DNA from: Helcococcus sueciensis DSM 17243
GTDB taxonomy: Bacteria; Bacillota; Clostridia; Tissierellales; Peptoniphilaceae
NCBI RefSeq assembly: GCF_000423145.1
Contig: NZ_AUHK01000020.1
Span: 1-39,695, forward strand
Reading direction: 5' to 3'
DNA length: 39,695 bases
Shown here piece by piece: positions 26,267 through 35,100 of this stretch (positions are counted from its first letter, which is position 1; every line of letters begins with the position of its first letter). Made by a program: the position numbers and the translations under genes. Under the pieces are notes generated by a model. It was given only the letters and a program-made list of their open reading frames with translations, searched no databases and was not told the DNA's origin.

Positions 26267-26304
26267 GGGTAGTAATTATTCTGAAACATTGAATAAGCTA
26301 GACC
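26267..26304 (+). promoter_or_regulatory. Ribonucleic antiterminator (RAT) of the BglG/LicT type
   Basis: GGGT...ACC ends enclose a perfect stem TTATTC / GAATAA with a nine-base loop and internal mismatches, the architecture of RNA sites bound by BglG/SacY/LicT antiterminators. Its 3' half (AAGCTAGACC) is also the 5' arm of the terminator that follows, so binding the antiterminator protein would prevent terminator folding. Confidence 0.7.
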
Positions 26305-26346
26305 GATGAACGTAGGAATGCTACGCTCTTCGATCTAGCTTTTTTT
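26295..26346 (+). terminator. Conditional terminator in the PTS operon leader
   Basis: AAGCTAGA (26295-26302) pairs with TCTAGCTT (26334-26341), CGA with TCG and CGTAG with CTACG, with small internal loops, followed by a T-run. It lies before the first gene of the operon and overlaps the RAT, so it is an attenuator and not an ordinary end signal. Confidence 0.85.
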
Positions 26347-26370
26347 ATTTATAAAAGAAAGGAGGTATCG

Positions 26371-27224
26371 ATGCAAATAAAAAAGTTCTAAACAATAATT
26401 TTGTTATCGTTGGTAATAACGAGGAAAAAATTCTTATGGGAGTAGGATTAGGCTTCGGGAAAAAGCCAGGTGATAATGTAGATGAATCAAAAATTATGAA
26501 GATATTTGATTTATCTAATCCAGCAATAAATAAAAACTTTATGGAACTTATAAACGATATACCAATCGATGTTATTGAAGTTTCAGAAAAAATAATTTCT
26601 AATATAAAGTTGGAAATGGGAGAAAAAATTAATGACATTATATACATAAATATAATTGATCACATAAACTCTTCACTAAAAAGATACAAAGAAGGTATTG
26701 TCATTACTAATAATTTACTTCCAGAAATAGAAAGATTTTATTCTAAAGAATTTAATTTAGCTAAGGATGCTGTTAAAACTATTAACGAGAGTTTTAATGT
26801 TAATCTAAGTTTTGATGAAGTTGGTTTTATTGCTCTTCACATTGTAAACGCAACAATTACAGAATCCCAAGACTTATTCTCTTATAAAATTACAGAAATG
26901 ATGAAAGATGTTCTTAATATTGTTAAGAGATATTTTATAATTGAATTTGATGAAAACAGTTTATATTATTATCGTTTTATTACACATTTAAGATTTTTTG
27001 GTCAAAGAATGTTTGTATATCAGTCTTATGAAAATAATAATTATGATGATTTATTGGAAATGATAAAAGAAAAATATAAAAATTGTTTTCAATGCGCAAA
27101 CTTAATAAAATCTTATATCGAAAAAATTTATAATAAGCAAGTAACAAAAGAAGAATTGTTATATTTAACCATTCATATACAACGAGTTATAGAAGAATCT
27201 AAAAAAAATAATAAAGGAGATTAA
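26371..27224 (+). CDS. licT: LicT/BglG-family PTS antiterminator, out of frame at a poly-A run
   Basis: The expected start is ATG 26371, behind SD GGAGG (26361-26365). It reads M-Q-I-K-K-F then stops. Adding one A to the run of six (26379-26384) gives the family N-terminus: M-Q-I-K-K followed by VLNNNFVIVGNNEEKILMGV, and joins the long frame. As written, only an internal start at 26436 (MGVGLGFGKKPG) is open, 262 residues lacking the first ~23 of the RNA-binding domain. Two PRD domains follow, with His in DHIN, LHIVN, ITHLRF and TIHIQRV for PTS phosphorylation. It should bind the upstream RAT and let transcription reach the permease gene. The break could be a sequencing error, phase variation, slippage or a true mutation. 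Confidence 0.8.
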
Positions 27225-27225
27225 T

Positions 27226-29115
27226 ATGGGAAAATATATAGACTTAGCTAAAGAAATAATTGAAAATTTAGGTGGTAAAGAGAACATTAAAAATGTTACC
27301 CATTGTATGACAAGATTAAGATTTGAAGTAAAAAACTTTAATGAAATTAACGATAAAAAATTAAAAGAAAATCCAAATATAATATCTACAAATAAGTCTG
27401 CCGGTAAATATCAAGTAATTGTTGGAAATATAGTTGGTGATGTTTACGATGATATAGTTTCAATAATAGGAATTAATATAGTTGATGACTCCCCAGAAAA
27501 AGAAGAAGGCTTAGTCAATAAATTTATAAATGTTATAACTAGAATTATCACACCTACACTAGGAGTTCTTGTATCAACCGGGTTATTAAAGGGTTTAATC
27601 TCAATATTAATTGCTACAAATTTAATAAAAGATAGTTCTGGAACATATATTATTCTAAACGCTTTAGGAGATGCTCTATTCTACTTTTTCCCAATAATAT
27701 TAGGATATACAAGTGCTGAAACTTTTGGACTAAATAAGTTTATAGGAATGATATTAGGAGCTACTCTAATTTATCCTGGAATAAATGAGGCTATGTTAGG
27801 GGGAGATTCTCTATTAAAAATATTCAGTGAAAGTCCTTTTGAAATGGTAGCATTTAAATCTTTCTTAGGACTCCCAATATTTTTCCCAGGAGCAGGATAT
27901 TCTACTACAGTTATCCCTATAATTTTGGTTACACTATTTGCTTCAAAGGTTGAAAAGTTATTAAAAAATTATATTCATGATATAGTAGGCTTTGCTTTTG
28001 TTCCATTTCTAACATTAGTAATATCAGCTCCGCTTAGTTTTTTAATTATTGGTCCAGTTGCCAATATTCTTCAATCTTTTATTGGATGGATAACTGTTTC
28101 TTTATATAAATTAAGTCCTATACTTACAGCTATTATAGTTGCATTAATATATCAACCATTAGTTATTTTTGGTTTACATTGGCCTTTAATAACTCTAGCA
28201 ATAACAAACTTCGGTACTTTAGGATATGATTTTTTATGGCCAATGATGTTTACCGCATCATTCGCTCAAACAGCTGTTACAATGGCTGTAGGTTTTAAAA
28301 CAAAAAATAAGAAGCTTAAAGCAACTTCAATACCTGCAATAATTTCAGGTTTTATGTGTATTATTGAACCAGCAATATATGGGTTTACATTAAAAGATAA
28401 AAAGCGATTTGGTATAAGTTGTATAAGCGCCGCAATAGGTGGTGTAATTATAACATTATTTAATGCCGTACAATATTCTTTAGGTATTGGGTTGTTAGGT
28501 TTTAGTGGATTTATCAACCCTAACGGTGAAACTAGAAATCTAATCATAGCCTTAATAGCAACTTTAATAACTATGATTGTAGCCTTTGTTTTAACAGTTA
28601 TCACTTTTAAGGAAGTAGATGATGATCCTATTCAATCAGATAAAGAAAATAACGATAATGAAAACTTAAATAAAATAGAAATATACTCACCTGTAGAAGG
28701 TAATATTGTTGATTTGGAAAGTGTAGAAGATAGTACATTTAGAAATGAATTACTAGGAAAGACTGTTGCAATTGAACCAGAAATAGGAGTTATAGTTGCT
28801 CCTTTTGACGGAGAAGTTATATCTATGTTCTCAACAGGACACGCTGTCGGTCTTAAGGGGTATAATGGAGAATCAGTTCTTATCCACGTTGGACTAGATA
28901 CCGTAAACTTGAAAGGTAAACATTTTTCAAAAATTGTAAATGAAAATTCTAAAGTTAAAAAAGGAGATATTTTAATAAAATACGAAATAGAAAAAATTAG
29001 AGAAGAAGGCTATGATCCTACTGTAATAATAATATTAGAAAATTCTGAAAGCTTCAAACATGTAAATAAAACGTACAAAGATAAAATAAGCTTTATAGAT
29101 AAACTGTTTTATTAA
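27226..29115 (+). CDS. Beta-glucoside-type PTS permease, EIIBCA
   Basis: 629 residues in B-C-A order. The EIIB domain (~1-90) carries the phospho-Cys in THCMTRLRF (Cys27). The EIIC membrane domain (~105-465) includes the family-typical GLHWPLITLAITNFG and EPAIYGFTL. The EIIA domain (~480-629) has the phospho-His in LIHVGLDTVNLKGKHF. It imports and phosphorylates a sugar of the beta-glucoside/sucrose/trehalose group. The start is two bases after the antiterminator stop, with its SD (AAGGAG) inside that gene. No phospho-beta-glucosidase follows, so the sugar cannot be named. Confidence 0.93.
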   Translation: MGKYIDLAKEIIENLGGKENIKNVTHCMTRLRFEVKNFNEINDKKLKENPNIISTNKSAGKYQVIVGNIVGDVYDDIVSIIGINIVDDSPEKEEGLVNKFINVITRIITPTLGVLVSTGLLKGLISILIATNLIKDSSGTYIILNALGDALFYFFPIILGYTSAETFGLNKFIGMILGATLIYPGINEAMLGGDSLLKIFSESPFEMVAFKSFLGLPIFFPGAGYSTTVIPIILVTLFASKVEKLLKNYIHDIVGFAFVPFLTLVISAPLSFLIIGPVANILQSFIGWITVSLYKLSPILTAIIVALIYQPLVIFGLHWPLITLAITNFGTLGYDFLWPMMFTASFAQTAVTMAVGFKTKNKKLKATSIPAIISGFMCIIEPAIYGFTLKDKKRFGISCISAAIGGVIITLFNAVQYSLGIGLLGFSGFINPNGETRNLIIALIATLITMIVAFVLTVITFKEVDDDPIQSDKENNDNENLNKIEIYSPVEGNIVDLESVEDSTFRNELLGKTVAIEPEIGVIVAPFDGEVISMFSTGHAVGLKGYNGESVLIHVGLDTVNLKGKHFSKIVNENSKVKKGDILIKYEIEKIREEGYDPTVIIILENSESFKHVNKTYKDKISFIDKLFY

Positions 29116-29140
29116 TACTTTTATATTAATTGGAGGGAAA

Positions 29141-30118
29141 ATGAAAAAAACAGATAAAATTAAAGGAATGCTTTATGGAGTTGCTCTTGGCGACGCTTTT
29201 GGTATGCCTACTGAAATGCTTAGCCGGGAAACGATCAAAAAAAACAATTTAGATTTTAGCGAACCTTTTGAGAGTCTTGATTATAGCATCATTTCAAAAA
29301 ATAGACAGGCTTATTCTATAACTGATGATACTATGAATACTTTAATGATTATGGAAATGCTTAAAGAAAATAATGGTAAAGTTAATTCTACGAATTATTT
29401 AAGAAAATTAAAATATTGGAGCACTAATTCTCCAATCGCCAGTTTTGTTACTGGTCCATCAACTTCTAAAGCACTAAAAGAAATAGAAGAAGGGAAAAGT
29501 ATTGAAGAATCTGGAAAATTTGGAACTACTAATGGTGCAGCTATGAAAATATTACCTATCGGTTTAATCTCCGATTATATAACTCCACATAAATTAATAG
29601 AAAATGTAGTAAATATATGTAAAGCAACACACAATACTAATATAGCTTTAAGTGGAGCTTCAATTATAGCAGCCATAGCATCTTACTTCTATCAAGGCGG
29701 GAATAATATTGATGAAATGTATAGTATTGTATATGATGTTTATGAAAAAACAAAATATTTAGGTTTTCAATGGCCGAGTGCAAGCTTAAGTTACAGGATA
29801 AAACAAGCTAGAATAATTGTAGAATTATCTAAAAAAGGTATTTCTGAAGAGGAAATTCTAGACAAATTATATTCAGAAATTGGATGTAGTATGGAAACAA
29901 TAGATACTATACCTGTAGCGATCGCTTTATTTGATTTGAGTAATGGAAATGCATTAAAATGTGCAAAACTATCTTCTATGATAGGAGGAGATACTGATAC
30001 TATAGGAGCTATAGCAACTGGAATTTGTGGTATTTACAAACCTCAAACTATTCCTTTAGAAATGATTAAACAAATTGAAAAAGTTAATATGATTAATTTT
30101 AATGATTATATTCTATAA
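29141..30118 (+). CDS. ADP-ribosylglycohydrolase-family protein in the PTS operon
   Basis: 325 residues. The N-terminal GMLYGVALGDAFGMPTEM, metal-site SITDDTMNT and C-terminal MIGGDTDTIGAIATGI are the defining motifs of the family (DraG/ARH), which hydrolyses ADP-ribose bonds to arginine, other acceptors or small molecules via two metal ions. It follows the permease by 25 bases with SD TTGGAGGG and ends before a terminator. It therefore takes the place where a phospho-glycosidase is usual. Some members act on non-protein N- or O-glycosides, so it may process the imported sugar compound. That is inference. Confidence 0.88.
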   Translation: MKKTDKIKGMLYGVALGDAFGMPTEMLSRETIKKNNLDFSEPFESLDYSIISKNRQAYSITDDTMNTLMIMEMLKENNGKVNSTNYLRKLKYWSTNSPIASFVTGPSTSKALKEIEEGKSIEESGKFGTTNGAAMKILPIGLISDYITPHKLIENVVNICKATHNTNIALSGASIIAAIASYFYQGGNNIDEMYSIVYDVYEKTKYLGFQWPSASLSYRIKQARIIVELSKKGISEEEILDKLYSEIGCSMETIDTIPVAIALFDLSNGNALKCAKLSSMIGGDTDTIGAIATGICGIYKPQTIPLEMIKQIEKVNMINFNDYIL

Positions 30119-30193
30119 GAATAAAATTTGATATTAACAATATTTTTACATTAAAAATAACCCTTCTTTTAAAATTTCGAATAATAATCAATC

Positions 30194-30235
30194 AAAAAAA
30201 TCCATGAACAATTCTGAATGTCCATGGATTTTTTT
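30194..30235. terminator. Bidirectional terminator after the PTS operon
   Basis: AAAAAAATCCATG (30194-30206) pairs with CATGGATTTTTTT (30223-30235). It ends the plus-strand PTS operon and faces the minus-strand GH38-like remnant. Confidence 0.88.
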
Positions 30236-30269
30236 ACATTTTAAATATTCTCCAATAAGAAAATCAAGT

Positions 30270-30494
30270 TTAATTTTCATATATCTTTATCGATACAAAA
30301 TCATAAGGTTTAATTTCATCCTGCATAGCTATAACTTCTTCAATAGCATTTACAAATTTATAATTATCGTCTAAGTTTAAATTTTCTAACTTCATTGATT
30401 GTGACGTAGGATTATTTAACCTTACAATTATAGCATTATCGTCATAATACGAGTTATAAACTGCACTTACATAATACCCTTCAAAATTTAACAA
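30270..30494 (-). pseudogene. C-terminal remnant of a GH38-like glycoside hydrolase
   Basis: A 74-codon frame from a TTG; the same frame extends about 17 codons upstream (HRRKDISLLNFEG) before a stop. GYYVSAVYNSYYDDNAIIV followed by RLNNPT, and the ending KPYDFVSIKIYEN, resemble the last beta-sandwich of alpha-mannosidase/mannosylglycerate hydrolase (GH38) enzymes, where 'EG...vSA.kk...d..ivRl.Npt' and 'kPyEi.tikl' are common. The catalytic parts are absent, so it is non-functional. The assignment rests on a short pattern. Confidence 0.45.
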
Positions 30495-30679
30495 TGAAAT
30501 ATCTTTTCTCCTATGCTTACAAATATTATTTGGAGTATATTTTTATATTCTTCAAATTGTTGAATATTGTTTTTATCTAAAAATCATTACTAATTATAAT
30601 CATTCATTTTATGATTGATTTTAATTTTAAATCTATTTATACTACCATTTAAAACTGGTGGAAAGTAAACATAATTCTG

Positions 30680-31846
30680 CTAATTTTCCAACTCTGTCCC
30701 CAAACTTAGAATATCAACATAATCTTGATAAATAAAAACTCTATTTCTTTCCTGATTATTTGCCAGTTTCAAAATTCCTATTTTCTCTAATCTTTGTACA
30801 GCTTTAGAAATTGTATTATATGACATAGATAGATCTTTTGCAGTCTTTGAAATGTCGATAATTGGATGTGATTCTAAATATTGAAATACTTTTTTTACAG
30901 TTTCTTGAGTACTTTTTGTAAATTGTTCATTTTCAATAAGTTTAATATTTTTTTCTTTTAAACTGATTAGTTTATCGGCAGTTTCTATAGCTGATTTGCC
31001 ACTTTTGTAAATAGCTTCAAGGAAAAATTTTATCCATTGTTCATAATTTCCTGTATCTCTTACAGCAGTCATTCTGTCATAATATTCAATTCTATTTTGT
31101 TTCAAGTAGTACGAAATATATAGTGCAGGGGTTTTTATAACTTTCTTTTCAAGTAAATAAAGTATAATTAATAGTCTTCCTATACGTCCGTTTCCATCTA
31201 AAAATGGATGTATCGATTCAAATTGATAGTGGATTAATGCAATTCGAATTAAATGATCTAAACCATTTTCTTCATTTATATACTTTTCTAAATCCGATAA
31301 GGCTACTTTCATATCATCGACAGCAGGAGGAATATATCTTGCATTTTTAAGTGTAGATCCAAGACCCCCTATCCAATTTTGACTTTTTCTAAATTCTCCA
31401 GGATTCTTTTCTTTGCCTCGCACCCCAGATAGCAAAATTTCATGTGTCTCTAATAAAAGTTTGCTACAAATTGGCAATGTATTCAATCTTTCAATTGCAT
31501 AATTCGTTGCTTTTACATAATTCACAACTTCCTCAACGTCAGCATTTATATTAGAAGATATTTCCGGATTAAAAATATCCTCTAGTGTCGCCTGTGTTCC
31601 CTCAATTTGAGAAGACAAGAGTGCTTCCTTTTGAACATACATAGAAACAAATAAATCCATATTTGAAATGTTTTTCGCTCTGTCATCAAGTATCGCTAAC
31701 ACATTATGAGCTTTTACTAAAATTTCAATAATATCATCATTAATTTCTATTGGTGGATTAGGAGGCAATTTTGTCGGCATAAATGAAAAATACGATAGTT
31801 CTCCTGATAATTGTTTTCTAAAATTACCAGCTCTCTCTTTTTGCAT
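30680..31846 (-). CDS. Class II Fic-domain protein with C-terminal winged helix
   Basis: 388 residues. The N-terminal Fic_N segment includes the inhibitory helix motif SSQIEGT (S-x3-E-G, residues ~80), which marks class II self-inhibited Fic enzymes. The active site HPFLDGNGRIGR lies at ~212-223 and is complete. The last ~70 residues (PIIDISKTAKDLSMSYNTIS followed by KAVQRLEKIGILK) form a winged helix-turn-helix. Fic enzymes transfer AMP from ATP to target proteins; those with a DNA-binding tail may also regulate their own gene. SD AAGGGAAG precedes the ATG. It is a single gene with its own promoter bearing an inverted repeat. Confidence 0.92.
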   Translation of the reverse strand: MQKERAGNFRKQLSGELSYFSFMPTKLPPNPPIEINDDIIEILVKAHNVLAILDDRAKNISNMDLFVSMYVQKEALLSSQIEGTQATLEDIFNPEISSNINADVEEVVNYVKATNYAIERLNTLPICSKLLLETHEILLSGVRGKEKNPGEFRKSQNWIGGLGSTLKNARYIPPAVDDMKVALSDLEKYINEENGLDHLIRIALIHYQFESIHPFLDGNGRIGRLLIILYLLEKKVIKTPALYISYYLKQNRIEYYDRMTAVRDTGNYEQWIKFFLEAIYKSGKSAIETADKLISLKEKNIKLIENEQFTKSTQETVKKVFQYLESHPIIDISKTAKDLSMSYNTISKAVQRLEKIGILKLANNQERNRVFIYQDYVDILSLGTELEN

Positions 31847-31880
31847 ATTGCTTCTTCCCTTCTTTTGAAATACTAATAGA

Positions 31881-31923
31881 ATTATATCAATCTTATTTCA
31901 TAAAATCAACATTATTTGAAATA
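31881..31923 (-). promoter_or_regulatory. Fic promoter with a 9-bp inverted repeat across the -35 region
   Basis: On the minus strand, -35 TTGATT (31904-31909) and -10 TATAAT (31881-31886) are exactly 17 bases apart. A perfect inverted repeat CTTATTTCA / TGAAATAAG (31915-31923 and 31892-31900) places one arm upstream of -35 and the other in the spacer. A protein bound there would block RNA polymerase. Confidence 0.65.
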
Positions 31924-32051
31924 AGATAAGTGTTTTTATCTTTTATTTCAGTAATTTCATTAGTTGCTGGTTTTTCCACTTCTATAAATTGCCCAGAAGT
32001 CAAGGCTGCATATTCACCATTTATATATAGATTTACAAAGTTAATTTCAAA
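31893..32051 (-). pseudogene. Orphan C-terminal ORF fragment of unknown origin
   Basis: An open minus-strand stretch of about 52 codons, bounded upstream by TGA and without a start codon. It reads NFVNLYINGEYAALTSGQF, then IEVEKPATNEITEIKDKNTY, and ends NVDFMK. The composition is protein-like, unlike the neighbouring AT-rich spacer. Its end overlaps the Fic promoter repeat. I do not recognise the family. It may be the tail of a deleted gene. The rest of the 31847-32164 gap holds the Fic promoter and a terminator. Confidence 0.35.
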
Positions 32052-32076
32052 TCACTAATATCTATTAAAAAAAATT

Positions 32077-32118
32077 AAACGGAATGTAACTCTGTAGAAT
32101 ACAGATTACATTCCGTTT
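32077..32118 (-). terminator. Terminator of the coiled-coil CAP surface protein gene
   Basis: AAACGGAATGTAA (32077-32089) pairs perfectly with TTACATTCCGTTT (32106-32118), with a further small CTGTA/TACAG stem at the tip. On the minus strand it is followed by a T-run. Confidence 0.88.
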
Positions 32119-32164
32119 GAAATATTATTAAATTATATTTGAGACTTTTTAGAAATCATTAAAA

Positions 32165-35100
32165 TTATTCTTCATCTCTCTTTTTACTTATTCTGGTATA
32201 AGCTAATAAACTACTTGCAAGGATTATTCCATATGAAAGAAGTCCAAATGAATCTCCTGTTTTTGGGTTCTTTCTTGATTTAGCGTTCTTACCTTTGATT
32301 GATTTAGATGGTTTCATAGTTTTATGACCTATTCTTTGTTTTGTTGGTTTTTTACTTTTACTTGGTTTTGTTGGTTTTTCAGTTTCTGTATTTTTAACTA
32401 TAGTAAAGCTACCAACTGGTGACTTACCATAAGTATAGTTAAATTGGAATGTATGTTTTCCTAGTCCAAGAGTGTTCCAATATTTAGAAAGTACATTTAC
32501 AATTGTTGACCCTTCGTTAGAAATAAACTCATCTGCAGGAATAAACTTACCATCTATTGAAATTCCTGTGAAATATTTTAGACTTCCATTAGCTCCCAAT
32601 ATTAAATCTTCAACAGACTCTTTTGTAATTTCAGACTTATCACCTTTAATTATCTTAAGAAGTTGCATTGCTTCTACTCTAGCATTAATTTCATTTGCAA
32701 CTGCTTTTTTGTATTCTTTTTCTTTATCAGCTAATATAGCTTCAGCTTCTTTAAATGTTTCTTCTGCTTGCTTTTTAACTAATTTTGCTGATTCAAGATT
32801 TTCTTTAGCTTCTTTTAAAGATTTTTTAGCATCATCAACTTCTTTTTCTTTTTTAGATACTAAGGCATCTGCTTCGACTTTAGTAGTTTCAGCTTTATTT
32901 TTCTGATCAAGTTTATCTTCATAATTTTTTAACGCTTCAGTCAATTCTTCGTTAGCAGATTTAACTTGCTCATATTTTTTCTTTGCTTCATCTAAAGCAT
33001 TTTGAGATTCTTTCTCTTCTTCAGCTTTTGTTTTTACTTCTTTTTGAGCTTCTTGATATTTATTTACAGCTTCTTCTTTGGATTTTTCTTTATTTTGAAA
33101 ATCTTTATTTGCTTTATCTTTAGCTTCTTGAGATTTTGTTAAATCGGTTTTAGATTTTTCAAGTTTTTGTTTTGCATTTTCAAGATCTTCTGTAGCTTTT
33201 GAAATATCTTCATTGATTTTAGATAAATCTTCTTTTGCTTTTTCTAATCCTTCCTCTGCAATAGTCTTTTCTTTATTTTTTTCTTCTAAAGATTTTTGAG
33301 CTTTTGTCGTAGATTCTTTTGCAACATTTAGTTCATCTTCCGCTTTTTTCACTTCTTTTTCAATATTTAGAATCTTATTATTTAGGTCTAAATTAGCTTC
33401 AATATGTTTATCTAGAGCTTCTTCTGCAATATTTTGATTAGATTTTGCAGTATTTAAATTCTCTTGAGCTTCTTGTGTAGCTTTTTTAGCATCTTCTAAT
33501 TGTTTTTCTACTTCATTTGATTTAGCAATATTATCATCTTTTTCTTTTTCAGCATTATCTACTGCTTCCTTTTTGCTATTTTCAGCATCTTGAGCTAATT
33601 TTAATTTTTCATTTTCTTCTGATTGTTTCTTCTCAGCTTCTTTCAATTCAGCTAATGCTTTGTCGTAAGATTCTTGACCTTCAGGATTTACACCTTCTTT
33701 TCTTTGTTTTAGGTCATTATAATATTTCATAAAACGATCTTTGTATTCTTCATAAGTGTAGTCTTGATCTGATGTACCTCTGCCAAATACTTGAGCATGA
33801 GATATGTAATATCTAGGAGCATTAGTAGTTGTAGCAAAACCAGTATATAAAAATTCTTTTTTCATTAAGTTAGTATAATGCCCAACAACTCCTGATTTAC
33901 CTGAAGGATCTACATCATATATAGCTTTCTCAGATGTATACCAAGATGCACTTGATCTAGTATACGGGCTACCGCCACCCCATGATAGGTTTTCACCATT
34001 TATTGCGTGATTTACACCCCAGTTTCCTGAATGTCCATTATCTGCATTAGATGAATAATTAGCATTTATTTGAGCTGCGGCCATTAATTCATCTGTTATT
34101 TTCAATGCTGACATAGGATCAAAATTATTGTCACCTTTTACTCTGAGATCATTACCTTCTTTTAAAGTTTCAATGGCGATCTTCATATTTTCTAATGAAG
34201 TTGCGTCCTTTTCATCTCCTGTTTTAGTATAGTCTTTTATTGGCTTTGTATCTCCTTGAACTACAAAGTTTGTTTCCATTTGTTCCAAGGCTCTTTGTGA
34301 GCCCATAGTTTCATAAAAACCTTTAGAACCCTCATTCCATAATTCTTTAGCTTTTTGTATTTCTGCATCGCTAAGAGTCATATTCTTTTTAGCTGTTTCT
34401 ACAGCTACTTTTGCAGCCTCAACTAATTCGTCAGCTTTATTTTTTTCTTCTGTCGCTTTTGCTGTATTTTCTTTTGCGTTTGAAAGCTCTTCTTTAGCTT
34501 TATTCAATTCAAAATCAGATTTTCTTATATCTTCTTTAGCATTATTTAAGCTTTCTTGAGATTGGTTTTCTAATTCTTTTTTATTATCTAATTCTTTACT
34601 TAAAGTATCGACCTTGGCTTTAGCAGATTCTACATTTTCTGAAAGACGTTTATGTTCTTTTTCGTATTCATTTTTTTCATGTTTAATTTCTTCTAAAGCT
34701 TTTTGTTTTTCTTCTAATTGAGATTCTTTTTTAGTTTCATTTTCTTTAGCTTGATCCAGTTTTGATTTGAAATCTTTCAAATCTTCATTTATTTTATCAA
34801 GCTTATTTTGCGCTTGATTTACTTCTTCTTTAGCATCGTCATATTCTTGATTATCTTTTGTAAGCTTTTCAAGGTTTGCCTTAGCTTCTTCTAAAGATTT
34901 TTCAGCATTATATTTTTCTGTTATTTTATTTTCTAAATCTTTTTCAACTTTTTCCATTTCAGCTTTAGCTGTTTCTGATTCTTTTTGCTTTTCTTCTAGT
35001 TCAGATTTAGCAAGTTCTTCTTTATTTTTTGCCTCTGCAAGTGCTTCCTTTTTACTTGTTAAATCCATTTCAGATTTTTCTAATGATTTTTTCGCTTCTT

